Counted from the first letter of the stretch, positions 25,344 through 34,371 are shown. The stretch: 64,000 nt of DNA from Streptomyces globosus (GCF_003325375.1 NZ_CP030862.1:5585501-5649500); one strand, 5' to 3'. Translations and numbers: made by a program. Notes: a model not told the origin generated them from the letters alone.

Positions 25344-25994
25344 TCAGCCCCGGCCCAGCAGCGGGTCGTGGACGGTGCACGGCGGGCGCCGCGCCGCCGG
25401 CGGCACCCGGTAGACGCTCCGGTCGCGCAGCCGCCCGGTCCACGGCTCCTGCTCCGAGGGGCGTCTGACGAGGAGGTGGCGGCTGCTCCCCGCCGTCAGA
25501 TGCGTGCGGTACTCGTCGAGCAGCGGGTCGGAGGGGCCGAGGAAGTCCCGTATCTGCTCCTCGACCAGGCAGAACGGGCATTCCGGTCCGGGCAGGAGCT
25601 GGAACCGGCGTCCCTCGGGCCGGGAGTCGTCCGCGAGGGCGGTCAGCGCCACCGACCCGGTGACCAGGACGCACACCCCCATCACCTGCGGGCCTGAGGC
25701 CTCCGCGACCTGGCGCACCAGCGCCCGGAACTCGGTCGGGCCGACGGCCCGGATCCGGGCCACGCCGTCGCGCGCCGCCCCGAACAGGTGGTACACCGCG
25801 GCCGCGAGGGACACCACCGCGACCACGGGGACACCCCACGGCGGCCCTGCCGCGGCGACCACCCACAGCAGGCCCGCGTTCAGGACGGCCAGGACGAGCA
25901 CGGCCGCCCGCAGCCCGACACCGCTCCTGCGGACCACGCGGTAGGACACCGCCAGGAAGGCCCCGGTCAGCACCGGGTGGATCCAGTCGGGCAT
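25344..25994 (-). CDS. Unknown membrane protein with CPFC motif
   Basis: 216 residues, not recognised. Hydrophobic segments at about 5-20, 29-48, 52-70 and 101-118, then a soluble C-terminus of about 90 residues starting PGPECPFCLVEEQIRDFLG. CPFC is a CxxC pair of the redox or zinc-binding type, with a further Cys near the end (RPPCTVHDP). ATG 25994 has GACGGAGG upstream. It is convergent with the GDSL gene and divergent from the nitrilase-like gene. No function assigned; a membrane thiol-disulfide role is only a possibility. Confidence 0.65.
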   Translation of the reverse strand: MPDWIHPVLTGAFLAVSYRVVRRSGVGLRAAVLVLAVLNAGLLWVVAAAGPPWGVPVVAVVSLAAAVYHLFGAARDGVARIRAVGPTEFRALVRQVAEASGPQVMGVCVLVTGSVALTALADDSRPEGRRFQLLPGPECPFCLVEEQIRDFLGPSDPLLDEYRTHLTAGSSRHLLVRRPSEQEPWTGRLRDRSVYRVPPAARRPPCTVHDPLLGRG

Positions 25995-26132
25995 CGGCCG
26001 GCCTCCGTCAACTCCGAAGCGCACACGGACCGTTACAGCATCGCGGCGACGCGCCCGCGCGTCGACCCCCGGTGCGGTGTGCGCCGGGCCCCGGCCTCGG
26101 GGTGCCGGGCGCGCTCCGGCATGCTGTCGCCC

Positions 26133-26846
26133 ATGAAGATCGCCGCAGCGCAGCTGACCTGCGCCCCCGCCGACGTCGCCGCGAACACGGCCCGCGCGGC
26201 GGCCCTCGCAGAGCGCGCCCGGGAGGCGGGCGCCGAGCTCGTCGTGTTCCCCGAGCTCGCCCTCACCGGCTACGAGACGGAGGCCCTGGCGGCCGACCCC
26301 GCCCTGTGGCTGGCCGGTCCGGACGACGCCCGCCTGGACGCCCTCCGCTCCACCGGCACGGCCGTCGCGGTCAACGCCGCCGTGCGCACGGACGGCCCGC
26401 TGCCCGCCATCGCGACCCTGGTGTACGGCGCGGACGGCGCGCACGCGGCCGTATACGCGAAGCAGCACCTGTACGGGGACGAGCGGGCCGTCTTCGCGGC
26501 CGGCCGGCGGGACGGGCACGTGGAGCTCGGCGGCATCCGCTTCTCCCTCGGCATCTGCTTCGACAACCACGTCCCACAGCTCGCCGCGCGCGCGGCGGCC
26601 GCCGGCTGCCGCGTGCACCTGGCCTCGTCCCTGTACGGCACCGGGGACGGCGCCGCCGAGCGGGCGGCGGTCCATGCGCGCATCGCCGCGGAGCACGGCC
26701 TGTACGTCGTCCTCGCCAACCACGTCGGCCCGGCCGGCCCGTGGACCGGCTGCGGGCGCGCCGCCGTGTGGGCGCCCGGCGGCGCACTGCTGGCCGAGGC
26801 AGACGACCGCACGCCCTCGTTCGCCCTGGCCGACGTGCCCGCCTGA
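26133..26846 (+). CDS. Carbon-nitrogen hydrolase (nitrilase superfamily)
   Basis: 237 residues, short for the family (usually 260-300). The catalytic triad is intact: Glu41 in VFPELALTGYE, Lys110 in YAKQHLYG and Cys142 in LGICFDNHVPQ. Such enzymes cleave amides, as amidases, deaminated-glutathione amidase or N-carbamoyl hydrolases. This one lacks an N-terminal extension and looks like a free-standing cytosolic amidase. CATGCT (26120-26125) lies 7 nt before ATG 26133, so it may be leaderless. Convergent with the DUF2142 gene, 15 nt apart. Confidence 0.88.
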   Translation: MKIAAAQLTCAPADVAANTARAAALAERAREAGAELVVFPELALTGYETEALAADPALWLAGPDDARLDALRSTGTAVAVNAAVRTDGPLPAIATLVYGADGAHAAVYAKQHLYGDERAVFAAGRRDGHVELGGIRFSLGICFDNHVPQLAARAAAAGCRVHLASSLYGTGDGAAERAAVHARIAAEHGLYVVLANHVGPAGPWTGCGRAAVWAPGGALLAEADDRTPSFALADVPA

Positions 26847-26861
26847 CGGCGGGCCGGGGGC

Positions 26862-28454
26862 TCAGCCCGCGACCGGGACCCGCTCGCGCTGCCCGGGCCG
26901 CGGCCCGCTGTCCTGCTCGGGGAGGCGGCCGCGGGCGGCCGGCTCGGGGTCCCGTACGAGGGCGAGCAGCACGATCGCGAACGCCGCGGCCGTGTGCACG
27001 CCGACCCACAGCGGCCAGCCGCCGGGCGGCGCCCAGTGCGCGGCGTACGGGATCCACGGCCCGGCGGTGCCGACAGCGAAGCGCCGCAGCGTCCAGAAGA
27101 ACGCGGCCGCGTCGGCGACGGCCAGGGCCGCGACGGCGAAGCCGGTCAGGCGGCGCCAGGGGAGCCCGCCCTCGGGGGCCCGGCGGGCGGCGATGACCAC
27201 GGCCATCAGCGGCAGGCCCACCGCAAAGGGCAGCAGGTAGCGGCCCTGCCAGATCATGCCGAGCTTCTCGGCCTGCGAGGCCTGGCCGAGAACCGGCACG
27301 ACGACGACCGCCGCCAGCATGCCGAGCAGGGCGAGGACCTCCCGCGGGCGCCCGTACAGCAGGCCGAGGGCGGTCAGCACCGCGAGGACGCCGAGCCAGG
27401 CCAGCCAGGTGAAGGCGGGGGCGGGGGTGTCCAGCCAGCCGAAGTAGCCGAGCATCTGGTGGACGTAGTCCATGGTGTTGCCGAGGGTCTGCCGGACCGC
27501 TTCCTTCCAGGTCAGCGAATCGGGCACCTCGATCACCGAGTGGTCGGGGTGGGCGGCCGCCCACAGCATCGCGCCCACCGTGGACGCGCCGAGCAGCGCC
27601 GACCACAGCCACGTCGCCTTGCGGCGCAGCAGCGAGCGCAGCACGCCGCGCTCCTGGAGGAAGAGCGCGAAGAACACCGCTCCGGCGAACCAGATCAGCC
27701 CGAGCGGGCGGATGTTGACGAGGACGGCGCCGCCGATGCCGATCCGGGCCAGTCGCCGGTTCAGCAGGTGCGGGTCGGGGGAGGCCATGACAGCCAGGAG
27801 GGCCGTCCACACCAGCAGGCCGGCGGCGATCTCACCGCCGCTGGGGTTGACCATGCCCGTCATGTACAGCGACATCGGCGTGGCCGCGGCGAACACGCCG
27901 AGCAGGACCGCGTTGCGGCGCCGGCGCCACTCGGCGGCCGTCACGACGGCGCTCGCGAGCAGGGCGGAGCACAGCGCCGCCGACAGCAGCCGCATCAGGT
28001 ACAGCGCCGCCTGGCCGTCGGCGAGCAGGCTCGGCCAGCCCGTCGCCAGGTAGTAGGCGGGGTGGTAGCGGCCGGCCGCGGTCGTGGCCTGGGCGGTCTG
28101 CCCCGTGCCCTTGAGCGGCGGGGCGCAGGACGCCGGCTTCTCCTGGTCCCAGGAGTAGCACTCGTGCTGCGTGGGCAGCTGCCGGTACCAGTCGGGGAGG
28201 CGGACGGCGGTCTCGGAGAACTTGCCCTCGATGCCGCCGACGACGTGCGGGACCATCACCTCGGGGCCGTTGATCTGGCCCCGGGCGACGGCCGCCGCCC
28301 GGATGATGTGCGCGTGCTCGTCGGGCGAGCCGCCGAGCGGGGTGGCCGCCGACCAGGAGGCCGCGAGCGTGAAGAACAGCGCGAAGGAGACGGCCCAGAG
28401 CCGCTTGGGGCTCCGGGCCGCACGGTCGGCCAGCCGCGTCAGTGCGGAGATCAT
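26862..28454 (-). CDS. DUF2142 polytopic membrane protein (GT-C-like)
   Basis: 530 residues with about 10-11 transmembrane helices. The family signature follows helix 1: TPLGGSPDEHAHIIRAAAVARGQ, with an Asp-Glu pair in the first extracytoplasmic loop like the catalytic acid of GT-C glycosyltransferases. RYHPAYYLATGWP and FGWLDTPAPAFTW are also DUF2142 features. The substrate is unknown; the family is thought to transfer sugars from polyprenyl carriers to envelope glycans. The gene follows the other membrane glycosyltransferase by 13 nt, with GAGGGAAG before ATG 28454, so the two form an operon. Confidence 0.8.
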   Translation of the reverse strand: MISALTRLADRAARSPKRLWAVSFALFFTLAASWSAATPLGGSPDEHAHIIRAAAVARGQINGPEVMVPHVVGGIEGKFSETAVRLPDWYRQLPTQHECYSWDQEKPASCAPPLKGTGQTAQATTAAGRYHPAYYLATGWPSLLADGQAALYLMRLLSAALCSALLASAVVTAAEWRRRRNAVLLGVFAAATPMSLYMTGMVNPSGGEIAAGLLVWTALLAVMASPDPHLLNRRLARIGIGGAVLVNIRPLGLIWFAGAVFFALFLQERGVLRSLLRRKATWLWSALLGASTVGAMLWAAAHPDHSVIEVPDSLTWKEAVRQTLGNTMDYVHQMLGYFGWLDTPAPAFTWLAWLGVLAVLTALGLLYGRPREVLALLGMLAAVVVVPVLGQASQAEKLGMIWQGRYLLPFAVGLPLMAVVIAARRAPEGGLPWRRLTGFAVAALAVADAAAFFWTLRRFAVGTAGPWIPYAAHWAPPGGWPLWVGVHTAAAFAIVLLALVRDPEPAARGRLPEQDSGPRPGQRERVPVAG

Positions 28455-28467
28455 CGCTTCCCTCGGG

Positions 28468-30174
28468 TCATCGGACGTAGCTCAGCCAGGTCTGGTCGCC
28501 GTCCTCGGAGCACTCGCCCTTCGGGGCGAACCGGGGGCAGTTCCCGTCCTGCTGGCGGATCGTGTGCGACACGTACGGCAGGATCCGGTAGGTCCCGTCC
28601 TGGGCGGGCATGTAGCGGTCGGCCATCGACGAGGAGACCGTGCCGAGCAGCAGCAGGAGCGCGCACAGGGTGCCGATGACGGCGCCCTCGCGGCCGGGGA
28701 GCCCGGCGGCGGCGCGCCGCGGGGCGGAGGCGGCGACCGGGTCGGTGTCGGCGGGGCCGGCGGCGTCGGAGGGGCGTCGTTCGGCGAGCCGCAGCGACAC
28801 CAGGTGGGCCACCAGGGCGCACAGGATGAGGCCGCAGTAGAGCAGCTGGTTGTTGGTGCGCGTGTACAGCTGGACGGTCTGCGTCTCGTACATGTGCGAG
28901 GCGATGTACATGCGCATCACCCATGCGCTGAGGAACATGGCGGCGATGGTCACGACCATCGGCTTGCGCAGGCCGAGCCAGATCGCCGCGCCCAGGCACA
29001 CGAAGGTCACCAGCGCGAACAGCCCGACGCCGCCGTACTCGCCCGGCGGCGGCCAGTCGCCGGTCCTGCCGGGCATGTCGGTGCGCCACATCAGGTAGTA
29101 GGCCGGGTCGGTGAAGTTGTCGAACCGGAAGTTGTAGTCCTTGGTGGTCTGCCCCTCGGTCAGCATGACCGCCAGGTAGCGCCCGGCCACCGCCAGGAAG
29201 GCGCCCAGCGCGGCGCCCATGAACGCGGCCCCCTTGAGCCTGCCGGTCTTCCACGGGAAGTACAGCAGCGCGGCGAAGAACACCCCGCCCGCGCTCCACA
29301 GGAACCAGCCCGAGTACGTGAGGAAGAGGACGCCCAGCAGCGCGCCGAAGCCGGCGCCCTTCAGCAGCAGCGGCCGCCAGCCGTCGGTGCCGCTGCGGCG
29401 CAGCGAGACGACCATCGCGACGAGGACCGGCACGAGCAGCACGAGCACGGTCTGGCTGTACGGCTTGTACGCGTCGATCAGCGCGAAGGCGGGCACGACG
29501 CCGAAGGCCAGTGCCCTGACCGGGCTCAGCAGGAGGCGCCACGCCAGGTAGACGAGGGGGCCGAACGCGGCCGCGCCGAGGATCTGGAGGTCCTTGAAGG
29601 CGTAGGCGGTGTTCCCTCCGTGGAACCACTCGGCGTAGTAGCCGAGCGTGTACAGCGGCAGCGGCGGGTAGACCGGCGAGCCGGACGGGCGGCCGTTCGC
29701 GACGGCGTGGGCCCATTCGACGATGCGGCCGCTGTCGCCGTTGAGGCCGAACATCGGCCACGGCGTCCCGAGGAGGGAGACGACGGCGCCGGCCGCGACG
29801 AAGCCGCCGGCGAGGCCGGCGATCCCGGCGGAGGCCAGCCGGGCGGCCAGGTCGAAGTGGCGGCCGCGGCGCAGCCGCATCGCCAGGACGACGGCGGCGA
29901 CGAGGACCAGGCCGAGCAGCGCGAACCGCAGCTGAAGCGCGGCCAGGCCGCTGACCTGGGCGATCCTGTTCAGCGGGTCGAGCTTGAAGCCGCGGGCGAG
30001 CAGGGGGAGCACGAGGGCCGCGGCGAACGCGACGGCCGCTTCCAGCAGCAGGAGTACGCTGCGGGAGCGGAGGGCGCGCCGCGGCGCCGGAACGGGCTCG
30101 GCAGCGGGTGCGGCCGACGGCACGGGCGGGTGGTCCGGGCGCACGGACGCCGCCCCCTCGGTACTGACTGTCAC
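28468..30174 (-). CDS. Arabinofuranosyltransferase-like membrane glycosyltransferase (GT-C)
   Basis: 568 residues with about 11-12 membrane helices after a Pro-rich cytoplasmic N-terminus. The first large loop has WPMFGLNGDSGRIVEWAHAV and PVYPPLPLYTLGYYAEWFHG, as in actinobacterial AftA-like transferases; the Asp in NGDSGR is the likely catalytic base. The C-terminal domain is soluble and carries CPRFAPKGEC, a likely disulfide. GTG 30174. The exact sugar is unknown since streptomycetes lack the mycobacterial arabinogalactan. Likely envelope glycan work in concert with the DUF2142 protein. Confidence 0.72.
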   Translation of the reverse strand: MTVSTEGAASVRPDHPPVPSAAPAAEPVPAPRRALRSRSVLLLLEAAVAFAAALVLPLLARGFKLDPLNRIAQVSGLAALQLRFALLGLVLVAAVVLAMRLRRGRHFDLAARLASAGIAGLAGGFVAAGAVVSLLGTPWPMFGLNGDSGRIVEWAHAVANGRPSGSPVYPPLPLYTLGYYAEWFHGGNTAYAFKDLQILGAAAFGPLVYLAWRLLLSPVRALAFGVVPAFALIDAYKPYSQTVLVLLVPVLVAMVVSLRRSGTDGWRPLLLKGAGFGALLGVLFLTYSGWFLWSAGGVFFAALLYFPWKTGRLKGAAFMGAALGAFLAVAGRYLAVMLTEGQTTKDYNFRFDNFTDPAYYLMWRTDMPGRTGDWPPPGEYGGVGLFALVTFVCLGAAIWLGLRKPMVVTIAAMFLSAWVMRMYIASHMYETQTVQLYTRTNNQLLYCGLILCALVAHLVSLRLAERRPSDAAGPADTDPVAASAPRRAAAGLPGREGAVIGTLCALLLLLGTVSSSMADRYMPAQDGTYRILPYVSHTIRQQDGNCPRFAPKGECSEDGDQTWLSYVR

Positions 30175-30502
30175 TGACGGTGTCCCTACTGCTCGGTCGG
30201 TGCGCGGCCGTGAGCGGCCCGGCGGCCGGCCGTCGTTGCCGGGTGCGCCACTGCCCGGTTCCGGGCCCGGTGTCCGGTTGCTCCGGATTCGGGCGGCGGA
30301 CCGGGGACGGCAGGGGACAGCCTCGGCTTGTGCTGCCGTGCATCTTATCGGTCCGCCTCGGAGGGCTGCGGGGGCCTCGGAGGCGGCCGTACGGCGGCGC
30401 CGGGCGGGAGTCGGCAGCGGCGCGGTGCGGGCAGCGGCCGGTCGGCGACACCACGGCAGGGCGGCAAGCGGTCGGCCGGACGGCCGGTGGCGGGCGGCCG
30501 GG
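30175..30502. promoter_or_regulatory. 328-nt gap upstream of the glycosyltransferase operon
   Basis: No supported ORF. The minus strand has TAAGAT (30347-30342), a good -10 match, but no clear -35. The rest is GC-rich with no strong hairpin noted. Confidence 0.3.
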
Positions 30503-31105
30503 TCAGGCCGCGGCCGCGAGGAGGATCAGCAGCACCCAGCCGCCCATGGCGAGCCAGCCGAGGACGAGCCCGACGGTCGCCATCCCGGCGCCCTCCTCGC
30601 CCCGCGCCCGGACCTGCGCCTTCGCGATGTGGCCGGTGATCACGGCCCCGGGCGCGGAGACCCCGAAGGTCGGCAGGCTCATCACCCCCATGACGAGTGA
30701 CGCGATGGCCAGCCCGTTGACCCGGCGCTGCGGCGGCGGCATCACCAGGGGTGCGGGGTGCGGGGCGAAGGCGGGCGGCACCGCGGCCGGCAGGGCGCCG
30801 AAGGGCCCCTGCATGGGCCCGGCGGGGAGGTCCGCGACCAGGCGGGCCAGCTCCCCGTACGTCTGGGCGCGGGCGGCGGCGTCGAAGCGCTGCCCGTACT
30901 CCTCGTGGGACAGGCGGCCCTCGGCGAAGGCGGCCTTCAGCACGTCCACGGTGCGGTCGCGGTCGGTGTGGGAGGCCCGCATCGCCGATGCGGGAAAGGG
31001 CCCGGCCGCCGGGACGGGGGCCGGCGCCGGCTGCCAGGGCGCGGGCGGGCCGTACTTCTGCGGGTGCGCCGGGTACTGCTGCCCCCACGGCTGCTGCTGG
31101 GCCAT
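30503..31105 (-). CDS. DUF1707 / DUF4190 membrane protein
   Basis: 200 residues. A Gln/Pro-rich N-terminus precedes a DUF1707 domain (MRASHTDRDRTVDVLKAAFAEGRLS to LARLVADLP, about 42-93), then two membrane helices in a DUF4190-like segment (NGLAIASLVMGVMSLPTFGV, then MATVGLVLGWLAMGGWVLLI). DUF1707 has the look of a SHOCT-like helical domain tied to membrane regulators. ATG 31105 is preceded by GGAGGTGGC. Function unknown. Confidence 0.82.
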   Translation of the reverse strand: MAQQQPWGQQYPAHPQKYGPPAPWQPAPAPVPAAGPFPASAMRASHTDRDRTVDVLKAAFAEGRLSHEEYGQRFDAAARAQTYGELARLVADLPAGPMQGPFGALPAAVPPAFAPHPAPLVMPPPQRRVNGLAIASLVMGVMSLPTFGVSAPGAVITGHIAKAQVRARGEEGAGMATVGLVLGWLAMGGWVLLILLAAAA

Positions 31106-31235
31106 CCGGCCACCTCCGAGACCACCTGCTGTGCGCGCCGTGCGGCGCGCGTCGCTCCAGAATGGAGGACGATCGGGCCGCGGCAAAGGTTGCCGCCCCT
31201 CCCGCGGCGCCCGCCCGTGTGATGAGGTGTCGCGC

Positions 31236-31955
31236 ATGACCGACTTCGAGACGATCACGGTTCCGGCCCGGCTGTGCGGATACCCGGGGGTGGCCTTCGG
31301 CGGATACGTCGCCGGGGTGCTGGCCTCGCGGGCCGCCGCGAAGACCGTACGGGTGGACTTCCGCCGGCCCGTGCCCACCGACTCCCCCGTGCGGCTCGCC
31401 CCGACCGCGGCGGGCGGCGCCGAGCTGGCCGCCGGCGACGCGCTGCTGGCCGCGGCGACCCCCGCCGAGCCGGCCGTCGAGGCGCCGGCCGCCCCGTCGT
31501 GGGAGCAGGCGACGGCGGCGGCCGACGCCTACCGGGCGGCCCCGCCGGACGGCATGGTCGACTGCTTCGGCTGCGGCCTGCACCGCACCCCGGACACCGG
31601 GCTCCGCCTGCACTGCGGCCGGATCCCCGGCACGGGCCTCGTGGCCGCGGCCTGGACCCCGGGGCCGGGGGTCGCGGACGCCGAGGGGATGCTGCCGCCG
31701 GAGCTGGTGTGGGGCGCGCTGGACTGCCCCGGCAACGCCGCGGGCCGCCTCCTGGACGACCGCCGTGCCGGCGCGGTCACGGCCTCCCTGACCGCACGGC
31801 TGCTGCGCCCGGTCCGGATCGGCTCGCAACTGGTCTCGTACGCCTGGCTGCTGGGCAGCGAGGGCCGCAAGTACCGTGTGGGCACGGCCCTGGCCACCGC
31901 TGACGGCGACCTCTGCGCCGTGGCCGAGGCCCTCTGGGTGGAACCGCGCACCTAG
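31236..31955 (+). CDS. Hotdog-fold thioesterase-like protein
   Basis: 239 residues. The arrangement GYPGVAFGGYVAGVLASRAA, then DFRRPVPTDSPVRL, and in the second half AEGMLPPELVWGALDCPG then RLLRPVRIGSQLVSYAWLLG suggests two tandem hotdog folds, as in acyl-CoA thioesterases or hydratases. DCFGCGLHRTPDTGLRLHC in the middle holds several Cys, possibly a zinc site. The substrate is unknown and no catalytic residue can be named with certainty. It is divergent from the DUF1707 gene and convergent with the HxlR gene. Confidence 0.65.
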   Translation: MTDFETITVPARLCGYPGVAFGGYVAGVLASRAAAKTVRVDFRRPVPTDSPVRLAPTAAGGAELAAGDALLAAATPAEPAVEAPAAPSWEQATAAADAYRAAPPDGMVDCFGCGLHRTPDTGLRLHCGRIPGTGLVAAAWTPGPGVADAEGMLPPELVWGALDCPGNAAGRLLDDRRAGAVTASLTARLLRPVRIGSQLVSYAWLLGSEGRKYRVGTALATADGDLCAVAEALWVEPRT

Positions 31956-32001
31956 CGGCGTCGCCCGGTGGGCCCTCCCGGTCGCAGCACCGGCTGTGCT
32001 G

Positions 32002-32047
32002 TGACCGCCCCGTTGCCCGTCCTGCGGTCGGGGCGCCGGGGCGGTCA
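32002..32047. terminator. Convergent hairpin, thioesterase-like / HxlR
   Basis: TGACCGCCCCG (32002-32012) pairs perfectly with CGGGGCGGTCA (32037-32047), overlapping the HxlR stop codon. Confidence 0.65.
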
Positions 32048-32392
32048 GGCCGTGGCGGCGCCGGCGGCCGGGAGGAGGTTCAGGGCGCCCCATTCGCCCA
32101 GGGGCTCCAGGGCCGCGTTCAGCCGACGGCCCCGCGGGGTCAGGGAGTACTCCACCCGCGGCGGGACCTCGTCGTAGGCCTGCCGGTGGACGAGGCCGTC
32201 GGCCTCCAGCTCGCGCAGCTGCGCCGCGAGGACCTTCTCCGACACCCCCGGGACCAGCCGCCGCAGCTCGCCGAAGCGGCGCGGCTGCTGCTCCAGCTCC
32301 CACAGCAGCGACACCTTCCACTTCCCGTCGATCACGGACATCGCCGCGGCGACGCCGCAGTGGTCCGCGCCCGGCCTGCGCCCCCCGGCCAT
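32045..32392 (-). CDS. HxlR-family winged-helix regulator
   Basis: 115 residues. The HxlR core is complete: AAMSVIDGKWKVSLLWELEQ, RRFGELRRLVPGVSEKVLAAQLRELEADGLVHR and YSLTPRGRRL. A conserved Cys12 in GADHCGVAA precedes the HTH, the redox-sensing position in YodB/HypR-type members, so it could sense electrophiles or oxidants. It is divergent from the reductase at 32489, its probable target. Confidence 0.9.
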   Translation of the reverse strand: MAGGRRPGADHCGVAAAMSVIDGKWKVSLLWELEQQPRRFGELRRLVPGVSEKVLAAQLRELEADGLVHRQAYDEVPPRVEYSLTPRGRRLNAALEPLGEWGALNLLPAAGAATA

Positions 32393-32442
32393 CCCACTCC
32401 CCTCCCACCTGTTCGCTCACCTCAGGGTAACCACCCACCTGG

Positions 32443-32481
32443 AAGTGCGTACTTGAGCGCCCGTCAGTTCGCGCCGAGGCT
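32443..32481 (+). promoter_or_regulatory. Reductase promoter with HxlR-type palindrome
   Basis: AAGTGCGTACTT (32443-32454) is a near-palindrome overlapping -35 TTGAGC (32453-32458). A 17-nt spacer leads to -10 GAGGCT (32476-32481), 7 nt before ATG 32489. This layout suits HxlR control and a leaderless mRNA. Confidence 0.6.
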
Positions 32482-32488
32482 GGTCGCC

Positions 32489-33373
32489 ATGACCGCAACG
32501 ACTTCTGCACAGCGCCCCCTCACCCTTCTCGGCCTCGGCGACATGGGCACCGCCCTGGCCCGCACCTGGCTGGCCGCCGGCCATCCCCTGACCGTCTGGA
32601 ACCGCACCGCCGCCAAGGCGGAGGCCCTCGCCGGCGAGGGCGCGGCCGTGGCCGCGACCGCCGCGGAGGCCGTCGCCGCGAACGGCCTCGTCGTGGTGTG
32701 CCTCCTCGACGACGCCAGCGTCGGCGCGGCCCTCGACGGCGCCGACCTGTCCGGCAAGGACGTCGTCAACCTCACCACCGGCCGGCCCTCCGAGGGCCGG
32801 GCCCGCGCCGCGTGGGCCGCCGAGCGCGGAGCCCGCTTCGTCGACGCCGGCATCATGGCAACGCCGGTGATGATCGGGAACCCGGGTGCGTACGTCCTCT
32901 ACAGCGGCTCGCGTGCCCTCGTCGACGCGCACCGGCCGACGCTGGAGGTGCCGGCCGCCGTCCGCTACGTCGGCGAGGACCCCGGCCACGCCGCCCTGTA
33001 CGACGTGGCCCTGCTCAGCGCCATGTACGGCATGTTCGGCGGCATCTCGCACGCCTTCGCGCTGATCGAGGGCGAGGACGTCGCCCCGAAGGAGCTGGCC
33101 CCGCTGCTGTCGGAGTGGCTGGGCGCGATGGGCTTCTTCGTCGGCAACGCCGCCGAGCGCCTGACCTCGCGGGACTTCACGAGCGGGGTGGTCTCGAACC
33201 TCGCGATGCAGGTCGCCGCGACCGGGACGCTGCTGCGGACCGCCGAGGAGCAGGGGGTCAGCACGGAGCTGATCCTGCCGTACGTGGAGCTGATGCGCCG
33301 CCGCCTCGCCGCCGGCGGGGGCGCGCACGCCGGCGAGGACACGGCGGGCGCGATCACCCTGCTGAAGCGGTAG
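32489..33373 (+). CDS. NAD(P)-binding 6PGDH/imine-reductase-like oxidoreductase
   Basis: 294 residues. Rossmann start LTLLGLGDMGTALARTWLAAGHPLTVWNRT, with the NADP-preferring Asn-Arg-Thr. The helical C-terminal domain (AALYDVALLSAMYGMFGGIS) resembles imine reductases and beta-hydroxyacid dehydrogenases. The catalytic Lys of beta-hydroxyacid dehydrogenases is not apparent: DVALLSAMY has no Lys, so an imine-reductase-like activity is more likely. ATG 32489. Convergent with the EI24 gene, 3 nt apart. Confidence 0.83.
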   Translation: MTATTSAQRPLTLLGLGDMGTALARTWLAAGHPLTVWNRTAAKAEALAGEGAAVAATAAEAVAANGLVVVCLLDDASVGAALDGADLSGKDVVNLTTGRPSEGRARAAWAAERGARFVDAGIMATPVMIGNPGAYVLYSGSRALVDAHRPTLEVPAAVRYVGEDPGHAALYDVALLSAMYGMFGGISHAFALIEGEDVAPKELAPLLSEWLGAMGFFVGNAAERLTSRDFTSGVVSNLAMQVAATGTLLRTAEEQGVSTELILPYVELMRRRLAAGGGAHAGEDTAGAITLLKR

Positions 33374-33376
33374 GGA

Positions 33377-34354
33377 CTACCGGCGGTACGGGTTGTGCGG
33401 CGCGGGCGGGTCATGCCGGTACGGGTTGGCCTGCGGCGCGGGGGCCTGCTCGTACGGGTTCGCCTGCGGCGCGGCCGGGTGCTGCGGGTACGGCTGCGCG
33501 TAGGGGTTCGGGGCCTGCGGCGCCGGCTGCCCGGCGGGAGCCCCGCCCGCAGCACCTCCGGCATCTGCGGCGGACCCCGCCCCCTCGGCGCCCTCGGCAC
33601 CCTCGGCGCGGTCGGTGTCCTCGCCCCGCAGCTCGCGTGCCATCAGCGTGGCCCCGGCCACCGCGCCCGGCATCAGGAACACCGCCACCACCGGCACCAG
33701 GAACAGCAGCACCAGCGGGACGCCGAAGCCGAGGGCCATCGCGCGTCGGCCGCGGAGCAGCGCGAGCCGCTCCTTGAACTCGACGCGGCGCCGCTGGAGG
33801 GCGACCGCGGTGAGCTCCTCGGCGAGGAAGAAGCCGGACACGCAGAAGCCGATGACCGGGATCACGGTCTGCCCGATCACGGGGATGAAGCCGAGGGCGA
33901 AGAGCAGGATCCCGAAGAGCGCGACGCGCAGGAGGACCTTGACGCTGTCCCGGGCGGAGATCCACAGCTCGCGCGCCAGCGGCAGCCCGGACTCGGGGGC
34001 GTCGCCGCCGATGCTGCGGTCGACCTCCTCGGAGAGGGACTCGTAGAAGGGCTGGCCGACGAGGAGCGTCACGGCGGTGAAGGTGATCACCGCGAGGAAC
34101 AGGCCGAGCGCGAAGACGAGGCCGGTGAGGAAGCCCCGGAAGAGGCCGAGCCACGGCGAGCCCCAGTCGTCGGCGAACGGCGTCGCCCAGGCCGTCAGGT
34201 CGTCGGCGCCGTAGCCGAGGCCGACGAGCGCGCCGGCGTACAGCACCAGTGTGACGAGGCCGGGCAGCAGGCCGAAGCCCAGCCAGCGGCCGTGACGGAA
34301 CACCCACTTCTGTCCGGCCAGCAGATGGCCGAATCCCCCCGCAAGATCGCGCAT
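33377..34354 (-). CDS. EI24-domain (CysZ-like) membrane protein with NPY-repeat tail
   Basis: 325 residues. The EI24 domain (about 1-235) has about five or six membrane segments: WLGFGLLPGLVTLVLYAGAL, the VITFTAVTLLVGQPFYESLSE motif, ALGFIPVIGQTVIPVIGF and GFGVPLVLLFLVPVVAVFLM. This family includes the CysZ sulfate permease. The last 90 residues are Ala/Gly/Pro-rich and end with four NPY units (PNPYAQ, ANPYEQ, ANPYRH, HNPYRR), probably a disordered cytoplasmic tail. No cysteine-biosynthesis genes are nearby, so sulfate transport is unproven. Confidence 0.85.
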   Translation of the reverse strand: MRDLAGGFGHLLAGQKWVFRHGRWLGFGLLPGLVTLVLYAGALVGLGYGADDLTAWATPFADDWGSPWLGLFRGFLTGLVFALGLFLAVITFTAVTLLVGQPFYESLSEEVDRSIGGDAPESGLPLARELWISARDSVKVLLRVALFGILLFALGFIPVIGQTVIPVIGFCVSGFFLAEELTAVALQRRRVEFKERLALLRGRRAMALGFGVPLVLLFLVPVVAVFLMPGAVAGATLMARELRGEDTDRAEGAEGAEGAGSAADAGGAAGGAPAGQPAPQAPNPYAQPYPQHPAAPQANPYEQAPAPQANPYRHDPPAPHNPYRR

Positions 34355-34371
34355 GGGGTCCAGCTTACGGC

